NCBI GenBank assembly: GCA_964554335.1
Contig: CAZKOF010000024.1
Coordinates: forward strand, 1-26,283
From: UBA3263 sp964554335
GTDB taxonomy: Bacteria > Bacteroidota > Bacteroidia > Bacteroidales > Muribaculaceae
Direction of reading: 5' to 3'
Length of the DNA stretch: 26,283 bases
Shown: piece after piece, positions 5,704 to 13,836 of the stretch
Layout: the number at the start of each line of letters is the position of its first letter
Numbering within the stretch: the stretch's first letter is position 1
The notes under the pieces: generated by a model
What the model was told of the DNA's origin: nothing
The model's input: the letters and a program-made list of their open reading frames with translations, nothing else
The model's database searches: none
Program-made: the position numbers and the translations under genes

Positions 5704-6714
5704 ATGAAAAAATACATGATTTTAGCAGCCGGCGCCATGCTGACGCTAAGCTCGTGTTCTACCATCAGCCACACGGCACAGACCGCGCCTGTCAGCACCG
5801 AGGTCTATAACCTCACGGTTGCCGACCTGACCGTCGACAAGCATAAGGCCGAAACGACCAAAGAGTTCAAATGGAACCCGTTCTCGACCGTATCGCTCAG
5901 CGCTCAGAAGCAGACCGCCACGGCCGAGCTCATCAAAGAGTCGGGCGCCGATATTTTGGTAGAACCGCAATATGTTGTTACGCGCCGCGGGCCTTTACGT
6001 GGCGGCTCCGTAACGGTTTCGGGCTATCCGGCAACATACTCCAACTTCCGCGCGATGACCAAGAGTGACGCCGAGAAGATTGCCGCCCTCAACGGCGCTT
6101 CCGCCGGGACAACCACAATGGCTGCAACCTATCCGGTCATCAACACCACTGCAAAGAACGCCGCCCGGCGCGAGCGCCCCGTCGACCTATTGCAAAGCTC
6201 CACCTCCACCAACTTCGTCAGCCTCTTCGTCGGCCCGATGGTCGGCTTCGATGGCGGCCCCGGAACCGGCGTCCACTACGGTCTGATGTATGGCCACTAC
6301 GGCAAGAAATGGGGCTGGTACGCCAAACTCGGCCTGACAAGCGCCTCATGCGATAGCAAGGATAATAGCCATAGCTATAACATCTACTCCACATCCGGAG
6401 AAGACAAATCTAAAACCACCCCCTCAATCACTGCCGGATTCATCAAAACCATGGGTAAGCATTGGAATCTGATGGCCGGCATAGGCCTGGGCGGTTACTT
6501 CCGCACCGAAACCGAAGATTATTATGGCTACCCTTCAACACACGAAGACGTGGCCAAATTTTCCGTACCCATCGATTTTGCTCTCCAATACACCGTCAAG
6601 CGCTTCAACTGCATGCTCGGCGCCACATATGCAACACCATGCGGTACAAGCGACATAGACCTCTTCGGCCAGGGCAACCTCAACATTTTCTTCGGCTTCG
6701 GCCTCAACTTCTGA
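5704..6714 (+). CDS. Lipoprotein with shared N-terminal domain plus beta-barrel-like C-terminus
   Basis: A 336-aa protein of unknown function. It begins with an SPII signal MKKYMILAAGAMLTLSSC (Cys18). Residues about 19-125 repeat the domain of the upstream gene, ending in GADILVEPQYVVTRRG and VSGYPATYSNFRAMTKSDAEKIAALNG. After a linker (about 130-165), the C-terminal half has alternating aromatic and polar strands (VSLFVGPMVGF, GVHYGLMYGHYG, WGWYAKLGLTSAS, SITAGFIKTMGKHWNLMAGIGLGGYF, FSVPIDFALQYTVKRFNCMLGATY) and ends in FFGFGLNF. A terminal Phe after a beta strand is the usual outer-membrane barrel signal. An acylated N-terminus joined to a small barrel is unusual. It is the second gene of a two-gene unit, followed by a hairpin at 6739-6768. 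Confidence 0.8.
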   Translation: MKKYMILAAGAMLTLSSCSTISHTAQTAPVSTEVYNLTVADLTVDKHKAETTKEFKWNPFSTVSLSAQKQTATAELIKESGADILVEPQYVVTRRGPLRGGSVTVSGYPATYSNFRAMTKSDAEKIAALNGASAGTTTMAATYPVINTTAKNAARRERPVDLLQSSTSTNFVSLFVGPMVGFDGGPGTGVHYGLMYGHYGKKWGWYAKLGLTSASCDSKDNSHSYNIYSTSGEDKSKTTPSITAGFIKTMGKHWNLMAGIGLGGYFRTETEDYYGYPSTHEDVAKFSVPIDFALQYTVKRFNCMLGATYATPCGTSDIDLFGQGNLNIFFGFGLNF

Positions 6715-6738
6715 ACACACTGTCTATCCTCCCACCTC

Positions 6739-6768
6739 CGACCCCGGCGCCTCTTCGCGTCGGGGTCG
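6739..6768 (+). terminator. Hairpin after the lipoprotein operon, probable terminator
   Basis: A 12-bp stem (6739-6750 with 6757-6768, one G-T pair) encloses a 6-nt loop 24 bp after the stop codon. It is very stable but is not followed by a clean T-run, so termination is likely rather than certain. Confidence 0.55.
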
Positions 6769-6796
6769 CTGATTATCATGCCCTAAAGACACAATC

Positions 6797-6836
6797 ATCT
6801 TTAATTTTTCATTTTTCTTTTTTAACTTTTCACTTA
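6797..6836 (+). repeat. Heptamer tract upstream of dnaE
   Basis: T-rich heptamers of the types TTTTCAT, TTTTCTT and TTTTAAC fill this stretch directly upstream of the dnaE -7 box, in the same orientation relative to the gene as the tracts before slyD, trxA and pflB. Confidence 0.75.
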
Positions 6837-6842
6837 TTTTCG

Positions 6843-6850
6843 TACCTTTG
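6843..6850 (+). promoter_or_regulatory. -7 box of dnaE, implying a leaderless transcript
   Basis: TACCTTTG matches TAnnTTTG exactly. It ends only seven bases before the ATG at 6858, so transcription would start at or within a few bases of the start codon. The -33 area lies in the T-rich heptamer tract and has no clean TTTG. Confidence 0.55.
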
Positions 6851-6857
6851 TGGTGCT

Positions 6858-9800
6858 ATGCAACCATTTGTTCACCTCCACGTCCATACGCAATATTCTG
6901 TCCTTGACGGACAAGCCTCGATTAAAAGCCTCGTTGACAAAGCTATTGCCGACGGCATGCCCGGCTTGGCCATTACCGACCACGGCAACATGTTCGGCAT
7001 AAAAGAGTATTTCAACTACGTCAACAAAATAAATTCCAAGCGTAAGGAAGAAGGGCTCGAACCGTTCAAGCCAATCTTCGGATGTGAGCTCTACGTTGCA
7101 AAGAACTCCCTGCACGACCGTTCCGATAAGTCAGACAAGGGTTATCACCTGATTGCCCTGGCAAAGAACGAAACCGGCTATCACAACCTCATCAAGATCG
7201 TATCCAAAGCGTGGACCGACGGTTTCTATCACCACCCGCGAACCGACAAGACCGAACTTGCCGCTCACCGCGAGGGCTTAATCATATGTTCGGCATGTCT
7301 CGGCGGCGAAATTCCGCGCCTTATCCGCTCGGGCCGGCACGACGAGGCCGAAAAGCAGGTGCTATGGTATAAGGAAACTTTCGGCGAAGACTACTACATA
7401 GAGCTCCAGCGTCATAAAGCCACAGTTCCCAACGCAAACCATGAAACCTACGTCGAGCAGCAGCTCGTCAACGGCTTTCTCATTGACTATGCCCGCAAGC
7501 ACGACATCAAGCTCATTGCGACCAACGACGTCCACTTCACAAACGAAGACGACGCCGAGGCTCACGACCGACTCGTCTGCGTAGCGACCAACCGCTTTCT
7601 CAACGACCCGACGCGACTGCTCTACACCAAGCAGGAATGGATGAAAACGACGGAGCAGATGAATGCCCTGTTTGCCGACATTCCGGAAGCCCTGAGCAAC
7701 ACGGTCGAGATTCTTTCGAAGGTCGAGACATATACTATAGACCATAAACCCATTCTGCCCAACTTCCCGCTTCCCGATGGCTTCACCGACAACGATGACT
7801 ACCTGCGCCATCTGACCTACGTCGGCGCCCACCGCCGCTGGGGCGAGACCCTGACCGAGGAGCAAATCGAGCGAATCGACTTTGAACTCAACACGATTAA
7901 GAACATGGGCTTTCCGGGATACTTCCTCATCGTGCAAGACTTTATCCGAGCCGGACGCGAGCGAGGCGTCAGCATCGGCCCGGGGCGTGGCTCCGCCGCC
8001 GGCAGCGCAGTTGCCTACTGCCTCAACATCACCCAGATCGACCCGATCAAATATGACCTTCTGTTCGAGCGTTTCCTGAACCCCGACCGAATCTCGCTGC
8101 CCGATATCGACATCGACTTCGACGACGACGGTCGCTCGGACGTGCTCGCCTACGTGACCGAAAAATATGGTGCCGAGAAGGTTGCCCGCATCATAACCTA
8201 CGGCACTATGGCCGCCAAGAGCGCCATCAAAGACGTGGCCCGCGTCGAGCAGCTACCCCTTGCGGAGAGCAACCGCCTGGCCAACCTCGTGCCCAAACGC
8301 ATGCCCGAGGTCAACGGCAAGGAGCTCAAGTGCACCCTGAAGAACTGCTACGACCACATTCCCGAGTTCGCCCCCGAACTCTCGAGCACCAACCCACTGG
8401 TCCGTAACACCCTGAAATATGCCCTCCAACTCGAGGGCAACGTGCGCAACACCGGTGTACACGCCTGCGGCGTCATCATCTGCCGCGACGCCGTCAGCGA
8501 CTGGGTGCCTCTCAGCGTCGCAACTGATAAAGACTCGGGCCAAAAAATGCTCGTGACCCAATATGAGGGGTCGGTGATCGAAGACACCGGTCTGATTAAG
8601 ATGGACTTCCTCGGGCTGAAAACTCTGTCGATTATCAAAGACGCCCTGAGCAACATAAAGCAGACGCGCGGATTTGACCTCGACATCGACACAATCGACA
8701 TTGCCGACCCGGCAACCTACCGCCTCTACTCCGAAGGCCGCACAGTCGGAACCTTCCAGTTCGAGTCGGCCGGAATGCAGAAATATCTCCGCGAGCTCCA
8801 ACCCACGACATTCGAGGACCTCATTGCAATGAACGCCCTTTACCGTCCGGGCCCGATGGACTACATTCCCGATTTCATTGCACGCAAACATGGCCGCAGC
8901 CCGATCACCTACGATATACCCGAAATGGAGAAATATCTCAAAGACACCTATGGCGTCACGGTATATCAGGAACAGGTCATGCTGCTCTCCCGACTGCTCG
9001 CCAACTTCACCCGCGGCGAGTCAGACACCCTGCGAAAGGCCATGGGTAAAAAGCTCATCGACAAGATGAACCACCTCAAAGGAAAGTTCATGGAGGGCGG
9101 CCGGGCAAACGGCCACAAAGCCGAAGTGCTCGAAAAAATCTGGAAAGACTGGGAGAAATTCGCATCTTATGCCTTCAACAAGAGCCACGCGACCTGCTAT
9201 AGCTGGGTGGCTTTCCAGACGGCATATCTGAAAGCCCACTTCCCGGCCGAATACATGGCCGCGGTTCTCAGCCGCAACATGGGCGACAAACTCTCGGTCT
9301 TCATGGACGAGTGCACTCGCATGAAAATCAAAGTCAAAGGTCCCGACGTCAACGAATCGTTTGCCAACTTCGGCGTCAACAAGGACGGGGATATCCGCTA
9401 CGGCCTCGCCGCCATAAAGGGCATCGGCGAGAGCATCGTCAACGCCATTATTGAAGAGCGCAGGGAAAACGGTCCCTATAAAAGCATTCATGAATTCATC
9501 GAGCGAGTTCCCATAAGCGCGGGAATCAACCGCCGCACAATCGAGAACTTCGCAATGGCCGGAGCCTTTGACTGCTTCAGCGACGAAATCAAGCGCGAAG
9601 ACTTTTTCCAGGTCAATACCCGCGATGAAAACTTCGCCGAGCAGCTCGTCAGATACGGCCAGCTCTATCAACGCGACCGCCAGCAACAGGCGGCATCGCT
9701 CTTCGACGACATCGCCGACCCGGCGTTCGACACCTCCGGCCGCCCGGCAATCAAGCCCGCCGTGCCCTGGACCCAGGCCGAACTGCTTTCAAAAGAGCGC

Positions 9801-10418
9801 GAACTCGTTGGCCGCTATCTCTCGGCCCACCCTTTGGACCCATTCTACATGGAGCTGCGCTATGCAACGACCTCAATCAAAGACTTCACCTCTGAAGACT
9901 ACATCATTGAAGAGGGCAGGGAGGTTATTCTCGGAGGAATGGCCAGCAGCTTTGAAACCCGTCAGGGCAAGAACGGCCCCTGGGGCATTCTGACGCTCGA
10001 AGACCTCTCGGGTTCGACCGAACTGCGCATGTTCGGCCAAACCTACTCCCAATTCAACGGCTACTGCACCAACGGCCAGTTCATCAGGGTCATCGGCAAG
10101 TATCAGCGGCGGTTCCGCGACGATGAGCCCCGGTTCAACATCGTCAGCATCACGCGCCTCGATGACATCAAAGGCCGGGTTGTGCGAGGAATTGCCATAC
10201 GTCTGACCGCCGACCGCCTCAACAACGCTTTCGCCTCGCTGCTCAAAGAGCACGCCGCATCAACACGCGAGGGTCTCGGCGAACTCCACCTCAGCATCTA
10301 CGATCCGAAAATCAACCGCTCGGTCAACCTCGTCGCCCAGCGGACCATTCCCGTCAACAAAGAACTCGTCGATATCCTCGAGAGCGAGGACATCGACTAC
10401 AAAATACTCCGCCAATAA
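6858..10418 (+). CDS. dnaE: DNA polymerase III alpha subunit (DnaE1)
   Basis: The replicative DNA polymerase catalytic subunit, 1186 aa from ATG 6858; the frame is open further upstream but that part overlaps the previous gene. Order of domains: PHP at about 1-280, starting FVHLHVHTQYSVLDG with HxH, then ITDHG and GCELYV; polymerase core with GPGRGSAAGSAVAYCL; PDIDIDFDDDGR carrying the catalytic Asp416 and Asp418; KMDFLGLKTL with the third Asp583; NKSHATCYSWVAFQTAYLKAHFPAEY; a helix-hairpin-helix (YGLAAIKGIGESIV) at about 845-880; and an OB fold (ILGGMASSFETRQGKNGPWGILTLEDLSGS) at about 1020-1095. Length fits DnaE proteins. The PHP metal ligands look largely retained, unlike E. coli. trxA follows 54 bp downstream. 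Confidence 0.97.
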   Translation: MQPFVHLHVHTQYSVLDGQASIKSLVDKAIADGMPGLAITDHGNMFGIKEYFNYVNKINSKRKEEGLEPFKPIFGCELYVAKNSLHDRSDKSDKGYHLIALAKNETGYHNLIKIVSKAWTDGFYHHPRTDKTELAAHREGLIICSACLGGEIPRLIRSGRHDEAEKQVLWYKETFGEDYYIELQRHKATVPNANHETYVEQQLVNGFLIDYARKHDIKLIATNDVHFTNEDDAEAHDRLVCVATNRFLNDPTRLLYTKQEWMKTTEQMNALFADIPEALSNTVEILSKVETYTIDHKPILPNFPLPDGFTDNDDYLRHLTYVGAHRRWGETLTEEQIERIDFELNTIKNMGFPGYFLIVQDFIRAGRERGVSIGPGRGSAAGSAVAYCLNITQIDPIKYDLLFERFLNPDRISLPDIDIDFDDDGRSDVLAYVTEKYGAEKVARIITYGTMAAKSAIKDVARVEQLPLAESNRLANLVPKRMPEVNGKELKCTLKNCYDHIPEFAPELSSTNPLVRNTLKYALQLEGNVRNTGVHACGVIICRDAVSDWVPLSVATDKDSGQKMLVTQYEGSVIEDTGLIKMDFLGLKTLSIIKDALSNIKQTRGFDLDIDTIDIADPATYRLYSEGRTVGTFQFESAGMQKYLRELQPTTFEDLIAMNALYRPGPMDYIPDFIARKHGRSPITYDIPEMEKYLKDTYGVTVYQEQVMLLSRLLANFTRGESDTLRKAMGKKLIDKMNHLKGKFMEGGRANGHKAEVLEKIWKDWEKFASYAFNKSHATCYSWVAFQTAYLKAHFPAEYMAAVLSRNMGDKLSVFMDECTRMKIKVKGPDVNESFANFGVNKDGDIRYGLAAIKGIGESIVNAIIEERRENGPYKSIHEFIERVPISAGINRRTIENFAMAGAFDCFSDEIKREDFFQVNTRDENFAEQLVRYGQLYQRDRQQQAASLFDDIADPAFDTSGRPAIKPAVPWTQAELLSKERELVGRYLSAHPLDPFYMELRYATTSIKDFTSEDYIIEEGREVILGGMASSFETRQGKNGPWGILTLEDLSGSTELRMFGQTYSQFNGYCTNGQFIRVIGKYQRRFRDDEPRFNIVSITRLDDIKGRVVRGIAIRLTADRLNNAFASLLKEHAASTREGLGELHLSIYDPKINRSVNLVAQRTIPVNKELVDILESEDIDYKILRQ

Positions 10419-10470
10419 TTTAAATTTTTCATTTTTAACTTTTCATTTTAACTCTTAACTTTTAACTTAA
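10419..10470 (+). repeat. Heptamer tract between dnaE and trxA
   Basis: The whole 54-bp intergenic space is built of TTTTCAT, TTTTAAC and TCTTAAC-type heptamers running into the trxA ATG at 10473. It leaves no room for a normal promoter, so trxA is probably cotranscribed with dnaE unless the tract itself has promoter activity. Confidence 0.85.
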
Positions 10471-10472
10471 AA

Positions 10473-10790
10473 ATGACCTTCACCGACGAAAATATCCACG
10501 ACATCATCGCCTCCGGGCAACCCGTAATGATTGACTTTTGGGCACAATGGTGCGGCCCCTGCCAAAGCATGGGCCCGGCAATCGACGCCGTTGCCAAAGA
10601 ATATGAAGGCCGCGTAGCCGTTGGCAAATACAATATCGACGAAGAAGCCGACCTGACGACCAAATACCGCATCATGAGCATCCCGACTATTCTCACCTTC
10701 AAGAACGGTCAGAAAACGGAACTCCGCCTTGTCGGCGCCCAGAGCATTGACAAACTCCGCGCGACCCTCGACGCTCTCATCGCTCTTTAA
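10473..10790 (+). CDS. trxA: Thioredoxin
   Basis: A 105-aa cytosolic thioredoxin, the usual length, that reduces disulfides in substrate proteins using electrons from thioredoxin reductase. The active site FWAQWCGPCQSMGP has Cys27 and Cys30; the following cis-Pro loop is RIMSIPTILTFKNGQ, and the C-terminal helix is SIDKLRATLDALI. No signal peptide is present. It starts at ATG 10473 just after a heptamer tract and probably shares a transcript with dnaE. Confidence 0.97.
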   Translation: MTFTDENIHDIIASGQPVMIDFWAQWCGPCQSMGPAIDAVAKEYEGRVAVGKYNIDEEADLTTKYRIMSIPTILTFKNGQKTELRLVGAQSIDKLRATLDALIAL

Positions 10791-10797
10791 TAGAATT

Positions 10798-10858
10798 GGC
10801 AGTGGGCAGCGGGCAGCGGGCAGTGCTTTTAACTTTTAACTCTTAACTTTTTACTCAT
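10798..10858 (+). repeat. Two adjacent heptamer tracts between trxA and pflB
   Basis: GGCAGT, GGGCAGC, GGGCAGC and GGGCAGT run head to tail at 10798-10824. They are followed by TTTTAAC, TTTTAAC and TCTTAAC-type units to just before the pflB ATG at 10861. Both tracts have a 7-bp period although their base composition is opposite. Confidence 0.85.
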
Positions 10859-10860
10859 AA

Positions 10861-13089
10861 ATGACGCCAACCGAAAAATTCAAAGACGGACTCTGGTCCG
10901 AAAAGATTGACGCCGGCGATTTCGTCAGCCGCAACATCACGCCATATACCGGCGATGCCTCATTCCTTTGCGGCCCTACGGAGCGCACCCGCCGCGTATG
11001 GCAGAAATGCCTCGACGCGCTTAAAGAAGAACGGGAAAACGGAGGCGTTCGCTCAATCGACGCCAACGTTATATCGACCATTACAAGCCACGGCCCCGGC
11101 TATATTGACCGCGAAAACGAACTCATCGTCGGACTGCAGACCGATGAACTCCTGCGCCGCGCAATCAAGCCCTTCGGCGGAATCAAGGTCGTTGAGAAAG
11201 CATGCCGCGAGAACGGCATCGAACTCCCCGAAAAAATCAAAGAGATTTTTGCACACTACCGCAAGACCCACAACGACGGCGTTTTCGACGTCTACACCGA
11301 AGAAATCCGCCGCTTCCGCTCACTCGGCTTCCTGACCGGGCTCCCCGACAACTATGCCCGCGGGCGCATTATCGGAGACTATCGCCGCATGGCCCTCTAC
11401 GGCATTGACCGCCTGATCGAGGCCAAGCGCGACGACCTCGAACATCTGCCCGGCCCCATGACCGAAGAACGCATTCGCCTGCGCGAGGAGGTCGCTGAGC
11501 AGATCCGCGCCCTCGAAGAGATGCGCCGCCTCGGCGAAATCTACGGCCTCGACCTCAGCCGCCCCGCAGCCTCGGCCCACGAGGCAGTGCAGTGGGTCTA
11601 CATGGCCTATCTCGCTGCAGTCAAGGAGCAGGACGGCGCGGCCATGTCGCTCGGCAACGTCAGCTCCTTCCTCGACGTCTTCATCCGCTATGACCTCGAC
11701 CACGGCATCATCACCGAGGAGTTCGCCCAGGAACTTATCGACCAGTTCGTCATCAAACTCCGCATGGTCCGCCACCTGCGCATGGCCTCCTATAACGACA
11801 TCTTCGCCGGCGACCCCACCTGGGTTACCGAAAGCATTGGCGGACGCTTCAACGACGGCCGCACAAAGGTGACCCAAACCTCTTTCCGCTTCCTGCAGAC
11901 GCTCTATAACCTCGGGCCGTCGCCCGAACCGAACATGACGGTCCTCTGGAGCCCCGAACTCCCCGAGGGCTTCAAAGAGTTCTGCGCAAAAGTCAGCATC
12001 GACACCTCGTCGATTCAGTATGAGAACGACACTCTCATGCGCGAGGTACGCGGATGCGACGACTACGGCATTGCCTGCTGCGTCAGCTACCAGGCCATCG
12101 GCAAGCAAATCCAGTTCTTCGGTGCTCGTGCAAACCTCGCAAAAGCCCTGCTCCTCGCAATCAACGGCGGCCGCTGCGAAAACACCGGAACGCTCATAGT
12201 AAAGGGCATTCCCGCCCTCAGCTCCGACACGCTGAACTTTGAAGAGGTGATGCACAACTACAAACTCGTGCTCCGCGAAATCGCCCGCGTCTACAACGAG
12301 ACGCAGAACATTATCCACTACATGCACGACAAGTACTACTACGAGAAAGCGCAGATGGCGCTCATCGACACCAACCCGCGCATCAACCTCGCCTATGGTG
12401 TTGCCGGCCTGTCAATAGCCATCGACTCACTCTCGGCAATCAAATATGCGAAGGTGACGGCCCGCCGCAACGACATCGGCCTGACCGAAGGATTCGACAT
12501 CGAAGGCACATTTCCCTGCTTCGGCAATAACGACGACCGCGTCGACCACCTCGGCGTTGACCTCGTTTACTTCTTCGATGAGGAGCTCAAGAAACTCCCC
12601 GTCTACAAGGATGCCCGCCCCACACTGTCGCTATTGACAATCACCTCCAACGTAATGTATGGCAAGAAAACCGGCGCAACCCCCGACGGTCGCGAAAAGG
12701 GCGTGGCTTTCGCCCCCGGTGCAAACCCCATGCACGGCCGCGACACCCACGGAGCCATCGCATCGCTCAGCTCTGTGGCCAAACTCCGCTACCGCGACAG
12801 TCAAGACGGAATTTCAAACACTTTCTCGATTATTCCCAAGTCGCTCGGGCCCACGGCTGAAGAGCGCGTCGAGAACCTCGTCGGCATGATTGACGGCTAC
12901 TTCACCAAAGGCGCCCACCACCTCAACGTCAACGTACTCAACCGTGAGCTGCTGCTCGACGCCATGGACCACCCCGAGAACTACCCCCAGCTGACAATCC
13001 GCGTCAGCGGCTACGCCGTTAACTTCATCCGCCTCAGCCGCGAACACCAGCTCGAAGTAATCGCCCGCTCCTTCCACGAAAGTTTATGA
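10861..13089 (+). CDS. pflB: Formate C-acetyltransferase (pyruvate formate-lyase)
   Basis: A glycyl-radical enzyme that converts pyruvate and CoA to acetyl-CoA and formate under anaerobic conditions, 742 aa. Both catalytic elements are present: the adjacent cysteines Cys406-Cys407 in YGIACCVSYQAIG, diagnostic of true pyruvate formate-lyases, and the radical loop IRVSGYAVNFIRLSREHQLEVIARSF with Gly717 near the C-terminus. Further family stretches are TPYTGDASFLCGPTERT, PNMTVLWSPELPEGFKEFCAKVSIDTSSIQYENDTLM and NVMYGKKTGATPDGR. It overlaps its activating enzyme gene by four bases (ATGA), so the two are cotranslated. The 3' part has no truncation. Oxygen sensitivity of this enzyme fits an obligate anaerobe. 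Confidence 0.97.
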   Translation: MTPTEKFKDGLWSEKIDAGDFVSRNITPYTGDASFLCGPTERTRRVWQKCLDALKEERENGGVRSIDANVISTITSHGPGYIDRENELIVGLQTDELLRRAIKPFGGIKVVEKACRENGIELPEKIKEIFAHYRKTHNDGVFDVYTEEIRRFRSLGFLTGLPDNYARGRIIGDYRRMALYGIDRLIEAKRDDLEHLPGPMTEERIRLREEVAEQIRALEEMRRLGEIYGLDLSRPAASAHEAVQWVYMAYLAAVKEQDGAAMSLGNVSSFLDVFIRYDLDHGIITEEFAQELIDQFVIKLRMVRHLRMASYNDIFAGDPTWVTESIGGRFNDGRTKVTQTSFRFLQTLYNLGPSPEPNMTVLWSPELPEGFKEFCAKVSIDTSSIQYENDTLMREVRGCDDYGIACCVSYQAIGKQIQFFGARANLAKALLLAINGGRCENTGTLIVKGIPALSSDTLNFEEVMHNYKLVLREIARVYNETQNIIHYMHDKYYYEKAQMALIDTNPRINLAYGVAGLSIAIDSLSAIKYAKVTARRNDIGLTEGFDIEGTFPCFGNNDDRVDHLGVDLVYFFDEELKKLPVYKDARPTLSLLTITSNVMYGKKTGATPDGREKGVAFAPGANPMHGRDTHGAIASLSSVAKLRYRDSQDGISNTFSIIPKSLGPTAEERVENLVGMIDGYFTKGAHHLNVNVLNRELLLDAMDHPENYPQLTIRVSGYAVNFIRLSREHQLEVIARSFHESL

Positions 13090-13817
13090 TTCGGGTTCAT
13101 AGTTATGAATCCATGGGAACACTCGACGGGCCCGGCCTGAGGCTCGTCGTGTTTCTTCAGGGGTGCCATTTCAGGTGTCTATATTGCGCCAATCCCGACA
13201 CGATCGACCCCGTCGGCGAGTCAACTCTGACGGACCCTGAGGAGATTTTTCAAATGGCAACAGACCAAAAGCCATTTTTCGGCAAGCGCGGAGGCATCAC
13301 GTTCAGCGGCGGCGAGCCGACCGTGCAGGCCGCGGCCCTGCTGCCGCTATTCCGTCGGCTGCACGACGCCGGCATCCACATCTGTCTGGACACTAACGGC
13401 GCCATAGTTTCCGACGACGTCGACCGGCTGCACGAGCTCACCGACCTGGTGCTTCTCGACGTCAAGCATATAAACCCCGCGCGCCACCGGGTCCTGACCG
13501 GCATGACCAACGCCAACACCCTCACCACGGCCGAACGCCTGCACGACCGCGGCATCCCGGTCTGGTTGCGCTACGTCCTCGTACCCGGGCTTAGCAACGA
13601 CCCTGACGACATCCGCGCCTGGGCCGGGCGTTTCGCCTCATACGACAACATCCGGCGCGTTGAAATTCTGCCATATCATACCCTCGGGAAACACAAATAT
13701 GCCGCCATGGGCATTCCCTACCCGCTCGAAGGGACTCCCCACAATACCCCGGGGCAGATTGAGGAGGCCCGCACCTTGCTGACACAGTTTTTCAACTGCC
13801 CCGTCATTGCCAACTGA
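13086..13817 (+). CDS. pflA: Pyruvate formate-lyase activating enzyme (radical SAM)
   Basis: A radical S-adenosylmethionine enzyme that installs the glycyl radical on PflB, 243 aa. The cluster motif is CHFRCLYC (Cys27, Cys31, Cys34; CxxxCxxC) after the family lead-in HSYESMGTLDGPGLRLVVFLQG. FSGGEPTVQ is the SAM-contacting GGE motif, and LDTNGAI, LLDVKHINP and LRYVLVPGLSND are other family segments. The start overlaps the pflB stop as ATGA. It ends only 19 bp from the end of the convergent AraC gene, with no obvious terminator hairpin between. Confidence 0.96.
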   Translation: MIRVHSYESMGTLDGPGLRLVVFLQGCHFRCLYCANPDTIDPVGESTLTDPEEIFQMATDQKPFFGKRGGITFSGGEPTVQAAALLPLFRRLHDAGIHICLDTNGAIVSDDVDRLHELTDLVLLDVKHINPARHRVLTGMTNANTLTTAERLHDRGIPVWLRYVLVPGLSNDPDDIRAWAGRFASYDNIRRVEILPYHTLGKHKYAAMGIPYPLEGTPHNTPGQIEEARTLLTQFFNCPVIAN

Positions 13818-13836
13818 CGCCTGCGCAGCTATTACA

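Noticed and set aside
6462..6857. N-terminal extension of dnaE
   Set aside because: The 132 extra codons overlap the lipoprotein-barrel gene and the intergenic promoter; FVHLHVHTQYS is the true family N-terminus.
11320..12327. 335-codon minus-strand frame inside pflB
   Set aside because: Long antisense frames are expected in GC-rich genes with C-ending codons; pflB has all catalytic motifs and the antisense product has none.
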